A DNA stretch of 19,919 nucleotides, from positions 1 through 19,919 of the forward strand of contig JABYQS010000512.1 of the NCBI GenBank assembly GCA_022592435.1, read 5' to 3'. Below are positions 11,132 to 19,322 of the stretch, one piece after another. Origin of the DNA: Cerioporus squamosus (taxonomy: Eukaryota > Basidiomycota > Agaricomycetes > Polyporales > Polyporaceae). The first letter of the stretch is position 1. Each line of letters opens with the position of its first letter. Position numbers and translations under genes: made by a program. Under the pieces are notes generated by a model. The model saw nothing but the letters and a program-made list of their open reading frames with translations. It ran no database searches and was not told the origin of the DNA.

Positions 11132-12027
11132 CTCAAGTTCATCGAAATGGGGGAGACGGCGGCCTGTCCATTGTTGTGCCATCGGATGAGCGAGTCTTCT
11201 CCCCTGGATGAACCCGGAGCGAAGGTGACGACAGTCGAGGATGTCTGGCGAGGGAATGCGCTAAGAGACGAACTGGCGAGCGGGAGCCAAGACACTCCAG
11301 CACACGAACTGAAGAGCACAAAGTCGAGCTCACTTTTTTCCACACATCGCAGTGCTATTGGGTGAGCATCCAGACAGCCACCATACCAGAGCGTACTATA
11401 CCTGTGTGAGGGAATCCGTGCAACATTCATCTTTGCCCACGGAGAACTGACAACCAACCTGGGTAGCACACTGAGGGACAACGTGGAACGGTGCAACTCT
11501 GCCTGATCTGACCCGGTAATGATGCCGCGGGGCAAGGGGGAGGGCATTGCTCCCCCTCCCAAGCTTCATCTAGCGTGCTGCATTCTTGAGGCAATCACGC
11601 ACAGTCCTGAAAGCTAATCCCCTGATAGTAAACTCGAGACATGATGCTTACTACAATATCCCCTAACCGCGCGCGTGCAGAGCCAGGTTCCGGGTCATCC
11701 ACGCGCGAGGGAGGTGACCTCATGCATTGCCGCACTACCCTCGACCGGTGTTTGCAGCATCCTCAACTATCACACGGTGGTGGAAATCCAGGCGTTATCC
11801 ATGGAAATCAATTACATTGTGCAAGGACTGGACAGACAAACGAGGAATGGATATAGGACATGAGAGGCTGGCCAGCTTGACCGTCGGCGCAAAGGCCCGT
11901 GGTGACGACCTGGTCCTCGGGCGGGTTGCGCGCGGGTCCTGGCGGGCGCGTCGCAACCTGACGCGCTCAGCTGGACGCGCCGGACATCCCAAAGAATCAT
12001 ATCACGTAGCCGGCGTGCGCAGTCGGG
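11132..12027. other. Unresolved stretch between two minus-strand genes
   Basis: Several frames are open on the minus strand here (for example 11562-10990, 11345-11139 and 11182-10931), and parts look protein-like. I could not splice them into the clear exon ending at 10952 in a consistent phase. This may be the 5' part of the 8918-11131 gene, linker exons joining it to the cysteine-cluster gene, or untranslated DNA. On the + strand a long frame from 11727 appears to be only an antisense shadow of GC-rich coding-like sequence. Confidence 0.35.
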
Positions 12028-13095
12028 CTACGTGCGGCCCAGTGGCAACGACATGTTTGGATGCAGAGGTGGCCCATGCGCCAAAGCGACCTCTTCTCCT
12101 GGGAGCTCACATACAGATGACACCGCGGCATGCACGGCAACCACAGGCAAATGGAAGAGCGAGAGAGGGGCAGGGGCAACGACCTCCCGTGTGCTTGCCT
12201 GCGCACTGTCTGGCGAGCGCCACTCTGCGAGGGAATCACCGTGGCCAACGATGTCTTCGGAGCAGCGCAACCGTTTGCGCGGAATGGGGTCGGCAGTTTG
12301 AGCTGGCACTGCCTCCGAGGCCGAGAAATCTGAACCGCAGCGCACAGAGGTTGCGGGACAGGGTCACAGAACGTGTGAGCGCGCCAACATCACAGCAGCC
12401 GAGGCCTGCGTTGTAACATACCTAAGTCCAGCGCACCAGATGGCAACTCGCGCAGCAGTCTCTTCAGCCTGATCAACTTGTCCTCGACAGAAGCCATCCG
12501 CCTCTCCAGTGTCGACTGTGTGTCCAGCAAGCAATCGCGGACATACACGCGCAAGCCGTGGATCGCCTGCTGACCACCTGCAACTTGTTCTACGACGACA
12601 CGATTCTGCTCCAAAAGCATGGTCAAGGTCTGGCACCTCCAGGTCGCGCGAGTCGGCCACTGTTCCTACAAGCGCGCGTAAGGCCAAGCTCGCAGATATT
12701 ATCTATATTTGCTCACCCGTCCGGTATGAGCAACCTAGCCGCTGCGCGTTGCAGCGCACACACCCGATTGTGCATCGGTTCTGAGTGCAGTCTTGAGGAA
12801 CACCCGCCTGAGCGCACTGGACGCAGGGTGCTTTACGCCCGCCGGTGGTGGAACTGCCTGTACCATCGGTAGATTCTCTACGCGGAGCCTCTGGTGACTG
12901 CTCACGCCGACGTTTGAGGCGCGACGGTGTTGGGTGAGGAGGCGAAGAGTATTCGTGACGAGCGTGCGAGTCGTGAGGATCGTGCAATACTGCGGGGGAG
13001 TCATGGACGGGGCGTAGAGGAAATAACAGTGGAGATGGTCCTCCCTCAACTGCGCCGGAGGCCAGGGAGGAGAGCATGCTGGGGAATGGGTCCAT
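12028..13095 (-). CDS. Cysteine-cluster (Zn2Cys6-like) protein with coiled coil
   Basis: Possible DNA-binding regulator. Exon 1 (13095-12717) begins MDPFPSM and carries a Pro/Ser/Arg-rich stretch. It ends in a cysteine cluster spaced C-x2-C-x8-C-x4-C-x3-C-x2-C-x6-C, followed by SYRTG. Fungal Zn2Cys6 domains use two C-x2-C-x6-C halves, so this is similar but atypical. The next exon ends at 12422 and encodes an amphipathic helix typical of a coiled coil (VEDKLIRLKRLLRELP), the usual arrangement after a Zn cluster. It then joins in phase to 12329-12028, which has a basic patch PRKRLRC that could be a nuclear localisation signal. The exon 1-2 junction is not settled. The nearest acceptor (exon start 12665) puts the coiled coil out of phase, while one at 12590 (exon start 12589) keeps it in phase. 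It is either a regulator or a transposon-derived gene. Confidence 0.6.
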
Positions 13096-13408
13096 GACGA
13101 GGAACGGGTGATAGTGATGGTGGAGGTGAGAAGTAGGAAGTAACTCTGGTAAGAGCGCACTGTACTCCCGTGCTTACTGCTATGCTTAGTCACTTATTCC
13201 TCGTAAATTGGGCGACTAACCAGATAACAAAGCATTCATAATGTGGTTACTTACCTGCATCCGCGTTTACCTTTGACTTTTTCCACCGTCTCTCTTCTTT
13301 GACGAAGCCCACTCGCAAGCCAGGACGAAATCTAGAAGGCATACTGTTTGGTGAGAACCCTTGACAACACTGCAACGGTGACTGAGCCCCTGTTTCGAAA
13401 ATCGTCAG
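13096..13408. promoter_or_regulatory. Divergent intergenic region
   Basis: About 310 bases separate the minus cysteine-cluster gene (start 13095) from the first clear exon of the + gene (13409). The spacer probably holds both promoters. It is less GC rich than its surroundings, with a CT-rich patch near 13280-13300 (TTTTTCCACCGTCTCTCTTC). An upstream exon of the + gene may lie around 13250-13350, since a GTGAGA donor occurs at 13351. Confidence 0.35.
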
Positions 13409-14104
13409 ACATCCTACATGTGCCAGCCGCGCTGAGTGCCCTTGTACGAGTAGACGGGAAGGAGCGACAATTGTACCATTACGCGTAAGCCTTCGTCATG
13501 CATGTACGAATACATTGCTGACCCGCGCACAGAGCTATCACTCACGACCGACACTCACAGCCAATGACAGCGAACAGCTCCCCCTCGGATGCGACGGTCG
13601 GTGCCGCCCCCCGCGCAGCGTTCGACTGGGTATTCACGCTGTACATGTGGGCGAAGGTCAGCATCACTGCCATTGTTGGCACAAGAACCTGTGGTTCCAT
13701 CAACGCTGACTGTATCAAATGGCCAGGATGGCCGCCCACCGCATGTAGCCCATGTAGACGTGCCGGCAGGGCAGACACGTGTGGTTCTGAATAACGAACC
13801 GGCCTTGCAGGAGCTCTTGCGCGGCCTGTCCCTTCCGATCATGGCAGGATATGCGCTTTGGGTTCCAGATCACAACATGTGGCTGGCGGGACATCACTTG
13901 ATGCCAGTCGAAGTGTGTATGCAACGCCGACCGAACCTCCTGACACGCTGGTACGGCGTCGAGGACTGTCCCGGATTGGAGCGGAGGATGGCAGAGGCGA
14001 TATCCAACCTCGCTCGCAACGACCCACCACCGCAGAGTGAAACTACTGGTGTCGTAATGCCAACATATGATGACGTGCACACGGAGGGCGCGGTCGGGCA
14101 CTGA
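13409..14104 (+). CDS. Unknown fungal protein, 5' end and one junction unresolved
   Basis: Not recognised. A clear exon, 13409-13484 (reading ALVRVDGKERQLYHYA), ends at a strong GTAAGC donor and joins in phase, across a 48-base intron with a CTGAC branch site, to an exon from 13533. The tail (HVDVPAGQTRVVLNNEPAL, then YALWVPDHNMWLAGHHLMPVEV, then WYGVEDCPGLERRMAEAI) runs to a stop at 14102-14104. Between about 13650 and 13700 the frame must change. I see no intron there of usable length, so another single-base indel is possible. No ATG is found in the first exon's frame, so the true start lies upstream, probably near 13250-13350. An AATAAA about 100 bases past the stop supports the 3' end. 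No function assigned. Confidence 0.5.
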
Positions 14105-14205
14105 CCAGAGGACGATGAGCAGGTTAGGACTTAGAGGTCCATGCAATTCATGTACGGTACGGGCATTGATAACGGTACAAATGTACGGTGTGCAGAAGCA
14201 CCTTC

Positions 14206-14211
14206 AATAAA
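14206..14211 (+). terminator. AATAAA polyadenylation-signal match
   Basis: An exact AATAAA on the + strand about 100 bases after the stop at 14104, at a plausible distance for 3' end formation of that + gene. It lies just past the stop (14235) of the convergent minus gene. Confidence 0.45.
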
Positions 14212-14234
14212 AGAGAGTGCCAAACGACATTCTA

Positions 14235-15141
14235 CTACTGGAGCTCGTACTCGCAGGCGTACAAAAGACCGCCGTGAAGCCATTCCTGGAATGTGAAGTA
14301 GGGAGGACCCTCTCGGAGTAAATTGCGCATCCCTTCGTCCACCGTGAATACGCAGCGAGCCGGGCACATGTAAATGCAGAGCTACGGTAAGAGCACGCGA
14401 GGGTCAGAAATTGGGCTGGCGAGCTGCATGAAAATGAAGTGAACCACTCACGGGGGCCGGCGGGAGTGGAACGGTGCTATGACCTCTGTCCCCGCAGTGA
14501 CATAAAAAGGATCTACAGAGTCCAAGAGCGGGAGATGAGCGCGGATTGAACAGCATGGACGGTCCTCGCACATACCTGCAGCTTGTAGTCAGGATCAACA
14601 CTGATGACCTCCTCGCCTGTCATGCTGTGCAATAACAGGCGAGATCGCAGCAGCGCATCCTCCCGATCCCTCTCGAAGATGGCGGGACTCAGGATGGCGC
14701 GGATGTCCAGAATGTCGGGATGACCACGCCCCCGGAGATACGTTTTGATGGCCTCTTGGACATCCGCCTCACAGATGGTGTCGATTTCATGCGCGGTGAC
14801 AGTGCACTGGTCTGGGAGGATGTGTACTATGGTAAGGTTTGCGTCCTCTGCACCGAGGTTGCTACAGAATTGAACATGTTTGATGAGATCTTCCACGTCT
14901 TGTAGAGGCCGCTTAGGCGTCTCATTGCGAGCGGCCATCTTGTGAGCTCTGTACCAAGGGAGAGTAAAATCGAGGTCGAGGACAGCGTGTCTAGTGCCGG
15001 TCGATACTGGGATGGCAAACTTTGTGTGTGCTCCGGCATGTCCCGCGGATGCCGCAACGCGGCAGAGGGGAGCATACCTGAGAGCACATCGAGAGCTTGT
15101 AAACGGTCTCGGCACACAGAGGAACGATGAAACATATGCAT
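14235..15141 (-). CDS. Unknown protein, paralogue of the first gene; one-base frame break
   Basis: Exons down the minus strand are 15141-15078, 15030-14576, 14512-14452 and 14381-14235 (about 241 residues if the frame is counted through). The central part (GTRHAVLDLDFTLPWYR, then NLGAEDANLTIVHILPDQC) leads to GHPDILDIRA and LLRSRLLLHSMTGEE. It then reaches a 147-base last exon (FTVDEGMRNLLREGP, EWLHGGLL), which matches the first gene's 147-base last exon (VTIDDGLRNLLDEGR, SWLHGALL). The 61-base third exon is one base too long. Entering in phase it hits a stop, while its end reads PLPPAP in the frame that fits the last exon, as the first gene does (NPIPAP). A run of four G (C on + at 14490-14493) is the likely site. 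The start is tentative. It lies 25 bases after the integrase stop on the same strand. Function unknown. Confidence 0.65.
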
Positions 15142-15166
15142 TGACTACTTATAGCGTACAAAAGGG

Positions 15167-16965
15167 TCAAAACCATGGTCCACAGAAAGCAAGCGCAGAA
15201 CGCCAAAGCTCCCGGCAAACGTGCATGTCGCGTGACATCAGGTCGAAGTGGTAGCTGAGGTGTTGATTAAGCATTGTAACGACCTCGAGGGAGAGAGGAC
15301 AGAAGGGAGGATCGCAGGTGACCTCAGAGAGCCGCGAAGGGGCCGTGGAGACCGGATGCGGATGAGGGTGCTCAACCTCCGGAACGTCAGGGTTGTGTTC
15401 GCGATGATGCCTCATCAGAACGGGGTCATCCATAACAGCCCAATCAACGCCGTAGTTGACGAGGTCGTCAAGCGGTTCCTCGGGGGGAGGTTCCATGACA
15501 TAGGACAGCCCACGAGGGCCACGCTCAGCGATGCCGAACATGAAAAGCTCATGAGGACTCGCCGCGCGCTCGCCTTTGACGTGAATCGTGTGCACGTTCC
15601 AGATGCGCACCCATTCCTGGGCATCCTGATTGATGGCGTAGAGGAAGAGATGGTGGATGAGCCAGATGTGGCAAGCGTTGTCTGCGTCCAGGTCGTCTTG
15701 GTGTTCCAACTCCAGGAAAAACATCTTCCACTTCCCTCCAAAGCCAATCGTCACGTCGAAGCACAGCCGTTCGATGCGCGTGTTATGCACACTCCTAGGC
15801 ATGTCTTGTCAGCGCCGCACTTGTGTATAAGAACCGTAGCCAAACATGTACCATCCCCAGATGTATGAACCGCGGTTCCTTCCTCGAGTTTCCTCCATCC
15901 AGGCCGCGACGCGGAGGTTTTCAGTGCCGTGGTCACCGCGCACTCGACTCGGCAAGCCATGCGTACGGACGGCCTCTAGGAAGAGCTCCAACACAGTTTG
16001 CGCTCGGTTGTTGGTGTGAACGCGAATCCCGGTGACGAAACGAGAGAAACCATCAATGAAGCAGTGGATGACGAATTTCCACCGTATGAGACCTGTTATG
16101 ATCGTTTAGCGAGTGACAGGATGCCGCGACGGACCTGTGAACGTACCGTGTTGACCATCATGATGGACCAGAGAGTTAGGACCGGCCACTCGGTACTTCT
16201 TGCAGATGATATGACGTCGCGCGAAGTCAGGGGGTGCCCCCCGGATGCGCACGCACGCAGCCATACACGAGCTTCGGGGACCCGGTGTCCTTGAGAGCGC
16301 AGGGCGCCCACTAACATAACGTGGCCCATACGCGGGTAAGAGGAGATCAAGTCGGTGAGGATGAGATCGAGTTCTGTGTCCGTGAGCGTGGATACAGGTG
16401 CTGTCTGAGTGGTATGAATACGAGAGGTCGTCCCATCGGCATTTTCCACTTCGCGGAAGACTGGCGGCGCTGGCTGGACGAGGCCATGGCGCAGAGCCTC
16501 GCGGCGGACATGGCGCGCGGAGCACTTGAGGGCCTTAGCCACTCGGGCAGGCCCCCAAATCTGCAGCGCGTGGGAGAGGAACGTCGGGTCAATCTGCTTG
16601 GATGGGCGACCGCGTTTGCCGGAGTGAACGGTCTGGATGATGGGGAGGAGTGGCTCGTCAGGTGGGTCCCTAGACTTGTACCGGGCATCATCGAGGTCGG
16701 AGATCATCAGGTCTAGACTGGTGTGCAACATAAGGTACTGGGCAGCAGGCATCACGCCGACATGCTGAGCAGGGGTGAGCGTGGTTCTGTGAGGCGGAAA
16801 GGTCAGACGTAACTGCTGGGCCGCCGCGAGGAGCGAGGTAGCCAAAGTTCGCACCTGCGCGAGGCGTTCTGCATCTCCGACGAAGGCGCGTAGGGCCACA
16901 TTGACTTGATCCCGAATGTTGGAGTAAGAGAGGCGGATGTTGTTTAGTTGAACCTCGGGGTCCAT
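15167..16965 (-). CDS. DDE integrase-core (rve-like) transposase, one-base frame break
   Basis: Integrase-core enzymes cut and join DNA ends for a mobile element. Exons are 16965-16147, 16092-15852 and 15794-15167. Lengths give 562 residues if one missing base in exon 1 is allowed for. The N-terminus is helical, followed by a [11 protein letters not shown] linker and a helix-turn-helix-like region ([24 protein letters not shown], cited as about residues 135-158). The catalytic triad is visible: Asp in HHDGQHG (about 270), Asp in RGDHGTEN (about 327) and Glu in NTRIERL (about 362), with 34 residues between the last two, close to the D,D(35)E pattern. The frame changes near 16245-16266, between EARV and VRIRGAP. 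The residue after IERL is Cys, where I expect Trp in relatives. The start is preceded by a CT-rich leader. Both oddities suggest a decaying copy, although the frame break may be a sequence error. Confidence 0.8.
15167..16965 (-). mobile_element. Integrase-encoding DNA transposon remnant, ends not found
   Basis: The integrase-core protein is of the type carried by eukaryotic elements whose transposase resembles IS3/retroviral integrase. No reverse transcriptase, gag or protease region is seen beside it, so a cut-and-paste element (IS3EU-like) is more likely than a retrotransposon. I found no terminal inverted repeats or target-site duplications by eye. The element may extend over the neighbouring gene at 14235-15141 or the repeats to the right, or the gene may be domesticated. 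Confidence 0.45.
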
Positions 16966-17180
16966 ACGGTGGCAGCGGACGAAGGCGGGGGGCGAGGGTT
17001 AGATGGTGGAGAGCGAAGGAGCGTAGGGAGTAAAGGAATGTAGTGAGCAAAGGACTGTGGGTCGCAAAGGAGCGAGGGCGAGCTAGCAGGAAGGGAGGAG
17101 AAAGGATGGGCAGAGAGAGCAATATGCGATGGAAGGGGCCCGCTACTGTGCAGCCATAGCGCAGCTGTGGACATGGCACG
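16966..17180 (-). promoter_or_regulatory. CT-rich leader of the integrase gene
   Basis: On the minus strand the 200 bases before the integrase ATG are dominated by pyrimidine tracts (on + they appear as AG-rich runs such as GGAGGAGAAAGGA near 17095). This is typical of highly pyrimidine-skewed fungal 5' leaders. The region is open in two minus frames, but the composition (Leu/Pro/Ser/Arg only) looks like a by-product of the tract. Confidence 0.4.
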
Positions 17181-17530
17181 GGTTAGCTGCTAAGCACATT
17201 ATCGTGAGTGAAGGACTACGTACCGATGGAATGCGTCTGAGCAAAAGAGCGGTGGGAGCGTAATGAGCGTGGAGAGCAAAGAGCGCAAAGACGGCCGACT
17301 TTGACGGAGGTGGTCGTGCGAGGGAGTGGACCGATGAGGCACGTGTGATGCCTGCAGCGGAATGCAGGACGGGTTTCAAGTTGGACAGTGGCCTTGCCAT
17401 CGAGGGAGAGCTCTGAGGCGGCAGGCGATGCGGTCATGTCGTCGGCCTTACGGGATCAGGGCAAAGGGCATCGCGTGGGGAGCGACGTCAGTGGCGGGTT
17501 TGCCAAGATGTCGGCGGTGAGATTGCTCCG
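17181..17530. other. Spacer between integrase leader and decamer array
   Basis: No supported gene. Open frames on both strands are short and lack splice partners. The sequence is purine rich on + near 17240-17290 (GAGCAAAGAGCGCAAAGA-type runs), a weaker continuation of the asymmetry in the integrase leader. Confidence 0.35.
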
Positions 17531-17948
17531 TGCAACTGGGTGCAAAGTCTTGCAAAGGAGAGCAGGGGATTGTTAGAGGCGGAAGCGCCTGCTCAAAATG
17601 CAACTCGGCGGGCATATGTGGATCTATGCAAAGGGCTGCAAGTTAGTGCAAGTGGATGCAAAAGTGAAAGTGGTTTGACGCACCCATGTAGGAGAACAAT
17701 GGACATCTACGTCTGCAACTGGCTGCATCTTGGATGCAAACAGGGATGGCGAGGATGCAAAGCAGTGCAAACAGCAGTAATGGCATACTAACGGCGCCTA
17801 TCAATGCATTGAAGACATTGTTTGCAAACCGCTGCAAAGTGCTGCGATGTGTTGCAAAGTACTTCAACAAGCCTGCAACTCTATGCAATTGGATGCAAAA
17901 ATCTGCAAACCTCCGCATCATACTGCAATGCACTGCAAATCTCTGCAA
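17531..17948. repeat. TGCAA decamer array with ~10 bp pitch
   Basis: The pentamer TGCAA recurs with its start at 17531, 17541, 17551, 17599, 17627, 17637, 17647, 17657, 17714, 17735, 17756, 17766, 17823, 17833, 17853, 17874, 17884, 17894, 17904, 17924, 17934 and 17944. Degenerate versions fill some gaps in register (TGCAT 17724, TGCGA 17843, TTCAA 17863, CGCAT 17914). Within blocks the step is exactly 10, occasionally 11, bases. From 17823 to 17944 there are 13 consecutive positions on this pitch. The five bases between motifs vary freely. A 10-base step is not a multiple of three, so protein coding does not explain it. It behaves as a degenerate decanucleotide minisatellite matched to one DNA helical turn. 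Confidence 0.85.
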
Positions 17949-18260
17949 AATACTCATTTCGAAGGAATATTGTCCACAAAAACGCGTCATAAGCTCGGGG
18001 TTGTACAAGCCCCGTTGACAGGCTGTATATGCCGGATCCACAATCACCAGGGTTATACAATGGCAAGGGGGGGACCATTTCACAATGTTTAGGGTGATTT
18101 ACAATGAGTACGATGCTGTAGAAGGACCCCTCCTAGCCATTGACAATGCTGCCAGGTCATTGTTGTCAAAGGCTGGCCAGGTTGTTTTATAATACAATGG
18201 TGACCAGGTTCAGCATCATACATGCACCAGGTTGGTGGGGTATTGTGTTACAATAATGGA
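17949..18260. other. AT-richer spacer with clustered ACAATG
   Basis: No gene seen. ACAATG occurs at 18057, 18082, 18101, 18143 and 18194 on +, and its reverse complement at 18158. That is six copies in about 145 bases, with irregular spacing (25, 19, 42, 15, 36). There is no other structure that I can support. Confidence 0.4.
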
Positions 18261-18387
18261 GCCTACAGCTGCTCTTGTAGCTCGCCTGTGCGTGTGTTCG
18301 TGGTGTTCCTGTGCAGGAGAGATGACGGGGGCATGGCGAGCTTCAGGCCGTGCTCACAGTGTCACGGGGTGGAGAGCGAAGACAGCG

Positions 18388-18733
18388 CAGGGCGAGCTCT
18401 TGGGGCTCGCCCTGGCTGTGGTGCTGGTGGTCGAGGACGGAGGTGACGGGGCATGGTGAGCTCTTCCAGCTCACCGCGCCTCTCGTGGGCTCGAGGAGGA
18501 CGGCAGACGAGCACGGGCGAGCTCTTGTAGCTCGCCCGTGCCATGCTTGCGGTGTTGTGGTCGAGGAGAGACGACACAGGTGAGCTCTTGTAGCTCGCCC
18601 GTGCCGTGCTTGCGGTGTCGCGGTCGTGGAGAGACGACACGGGGCGCGGTGAGCTCTTGCAGCTGGCCGCGCCTCTCGCGGGCGCTGGAGGATGGCAGAC
18701 GAGCACGGGCGAGCTCTTGTAGCTCGCCCGTGC
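18388..18733. repeat. ~62 bp tandem array of hairpin units (GAGCTCTT core)
   Basis: Six units carry GAGCTCTT at 18394, 18458, 18519, 18582, 18651 and 18711 (steps 64, 61, 63, 69, 60). A seventh, degenerate unit lies near 18271. Each core is the centre of an inverted repeat. Units 3 and 6 (18511-18541 and 18703-18733) have a perfect 13-bp stem GCACGGGCGAGCT around the loop CTTGT. Unit 1 (18388-18414) has a 10-bp CAGGGCGAGC stem. Unit 2 (18455-18475) has GGTGAGCT/AGCTCACC around CTTCC. Unit 5 (18644-18672) has outer pairs GCGCGG/CCGCGC with one mismatch and one wobble. Unit 4 (18579-18599) pairs with one T-G wobble. The spacers are also similar (GGCAGACGA, GGAGAGACGACAC). Stops are absent in several frames only because of the repeat composition. 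Confidence 0.85.
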
Positions 18734-19162
18734 TGTGTTCCTCGCGGTGGTAGCAAAGAGAGCGCGGACTCGAGACGAGGTGGGCCAGGACCTGGTAAGT
18801 GGCCGCGCATCTCATGTGCTTGGTTTTGTCGTGCAGGCGGGCATGATACAGTGCCTGGCTGTGTGGCTGGGCATGGCATCGTGAACAGGTAGGGGCCTAC
18901 TTCCGTGGGTGTTAGAAAACCACTGTGTGTTGACTGACAGGGACGCCGTGGGCCCACCCATCTACACACCCCTACATGTTCCCTACCACCATGTTCTCTC
19001 CCTCAGAGGCGCTGTCCATTGTCAATCAATCCCTGCAGCCAGTCAAGATAGGCCCAGACAACGCTGGAGGGACAGCCGGGGAGGGGAGTGGTGACAAGAA
19101 GGGTTGTCGGGCATACCAAGGTGAGTAGTGTGACGACAGTCTGACCAGTGACTCACAGGATA
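18734..19162. other. Spacer, possible upstream exon of a small gene
   Basis: An ATG at 18991 opens a short frame (MFSPSEALSIVNQSLQPV) ending at a good donor, GTGAGT at 19121. The acceptor at 19158 does not continue it in phase, because it meets TAA at once. It may be a decayed first exon of the small gene at 19163 or may be non-coding. The rest holds no supported feature. Confidence 0.35.
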
Positions 19163-19322
19163 ATGGCGGCAGCGGCTCGCGACTGGTTTGAGAAGATAGA
19201 ACATGCCTGCAAGACTGGACAGGATCCTACAAGCCAAGGTGAGTGTGTCTACCGGCGTTGGTGGATAGGGTGACAAATGCTGATGCACAGGAGAGTGGAA
19301 AAGCTTGGATGTTGAGGTGTAG
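19163..19322 (+). CDS. Short gene or gene fragment
   Basis: ATG at 19163 gives MAAAARDWFEKIEHACKTG, with exon 19163-19238 ending at a GTGAGT donor. A 52-base intron with a CAG acceptor joins in phase to 19291-19322 (GEWKSLDVEV, then TAG). This totals only about 35 residues. Composition and splice sites look real, but the length suggests a remnant or one piece of a larger gene that starts at 18991. I do not recognise it. Confidence 0.3.

Noticed and set aside
11727..12416. Plus-strand open frame of about 229 codons
   Set aside because: It runs antisense to the cysteine-cluster gene's 3' exon and neighbouring minus sequence. It has an Arg-rich composition typical of antisense frames and no splice or domain support.
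16106..16525. Separate minus-strand protein overlapping the integrase first exon
   Set aside because: Only its 3' part ([10 protein letters not shown] to HHDGQHG) is real coding sequence. It is the continuation of the integrase after the one-base frame break, not a separate gene.
17531..18733. CRISPR array
   Set aside because: Neither array has identical 25-40 bp repeats with unique spacers. The genes are eukaryotic, with introns, and there are no cas genes.
18343..18969. Minus-strand open frame of about 208 codons rich in Arg/Ala/Pro/Ser
   Set aside because: It covers the hairpin array and its composition simply follows the ~62-bp unit. The unit lengths are mostly not multiples of three, so the repeated peptide is not kept in register.
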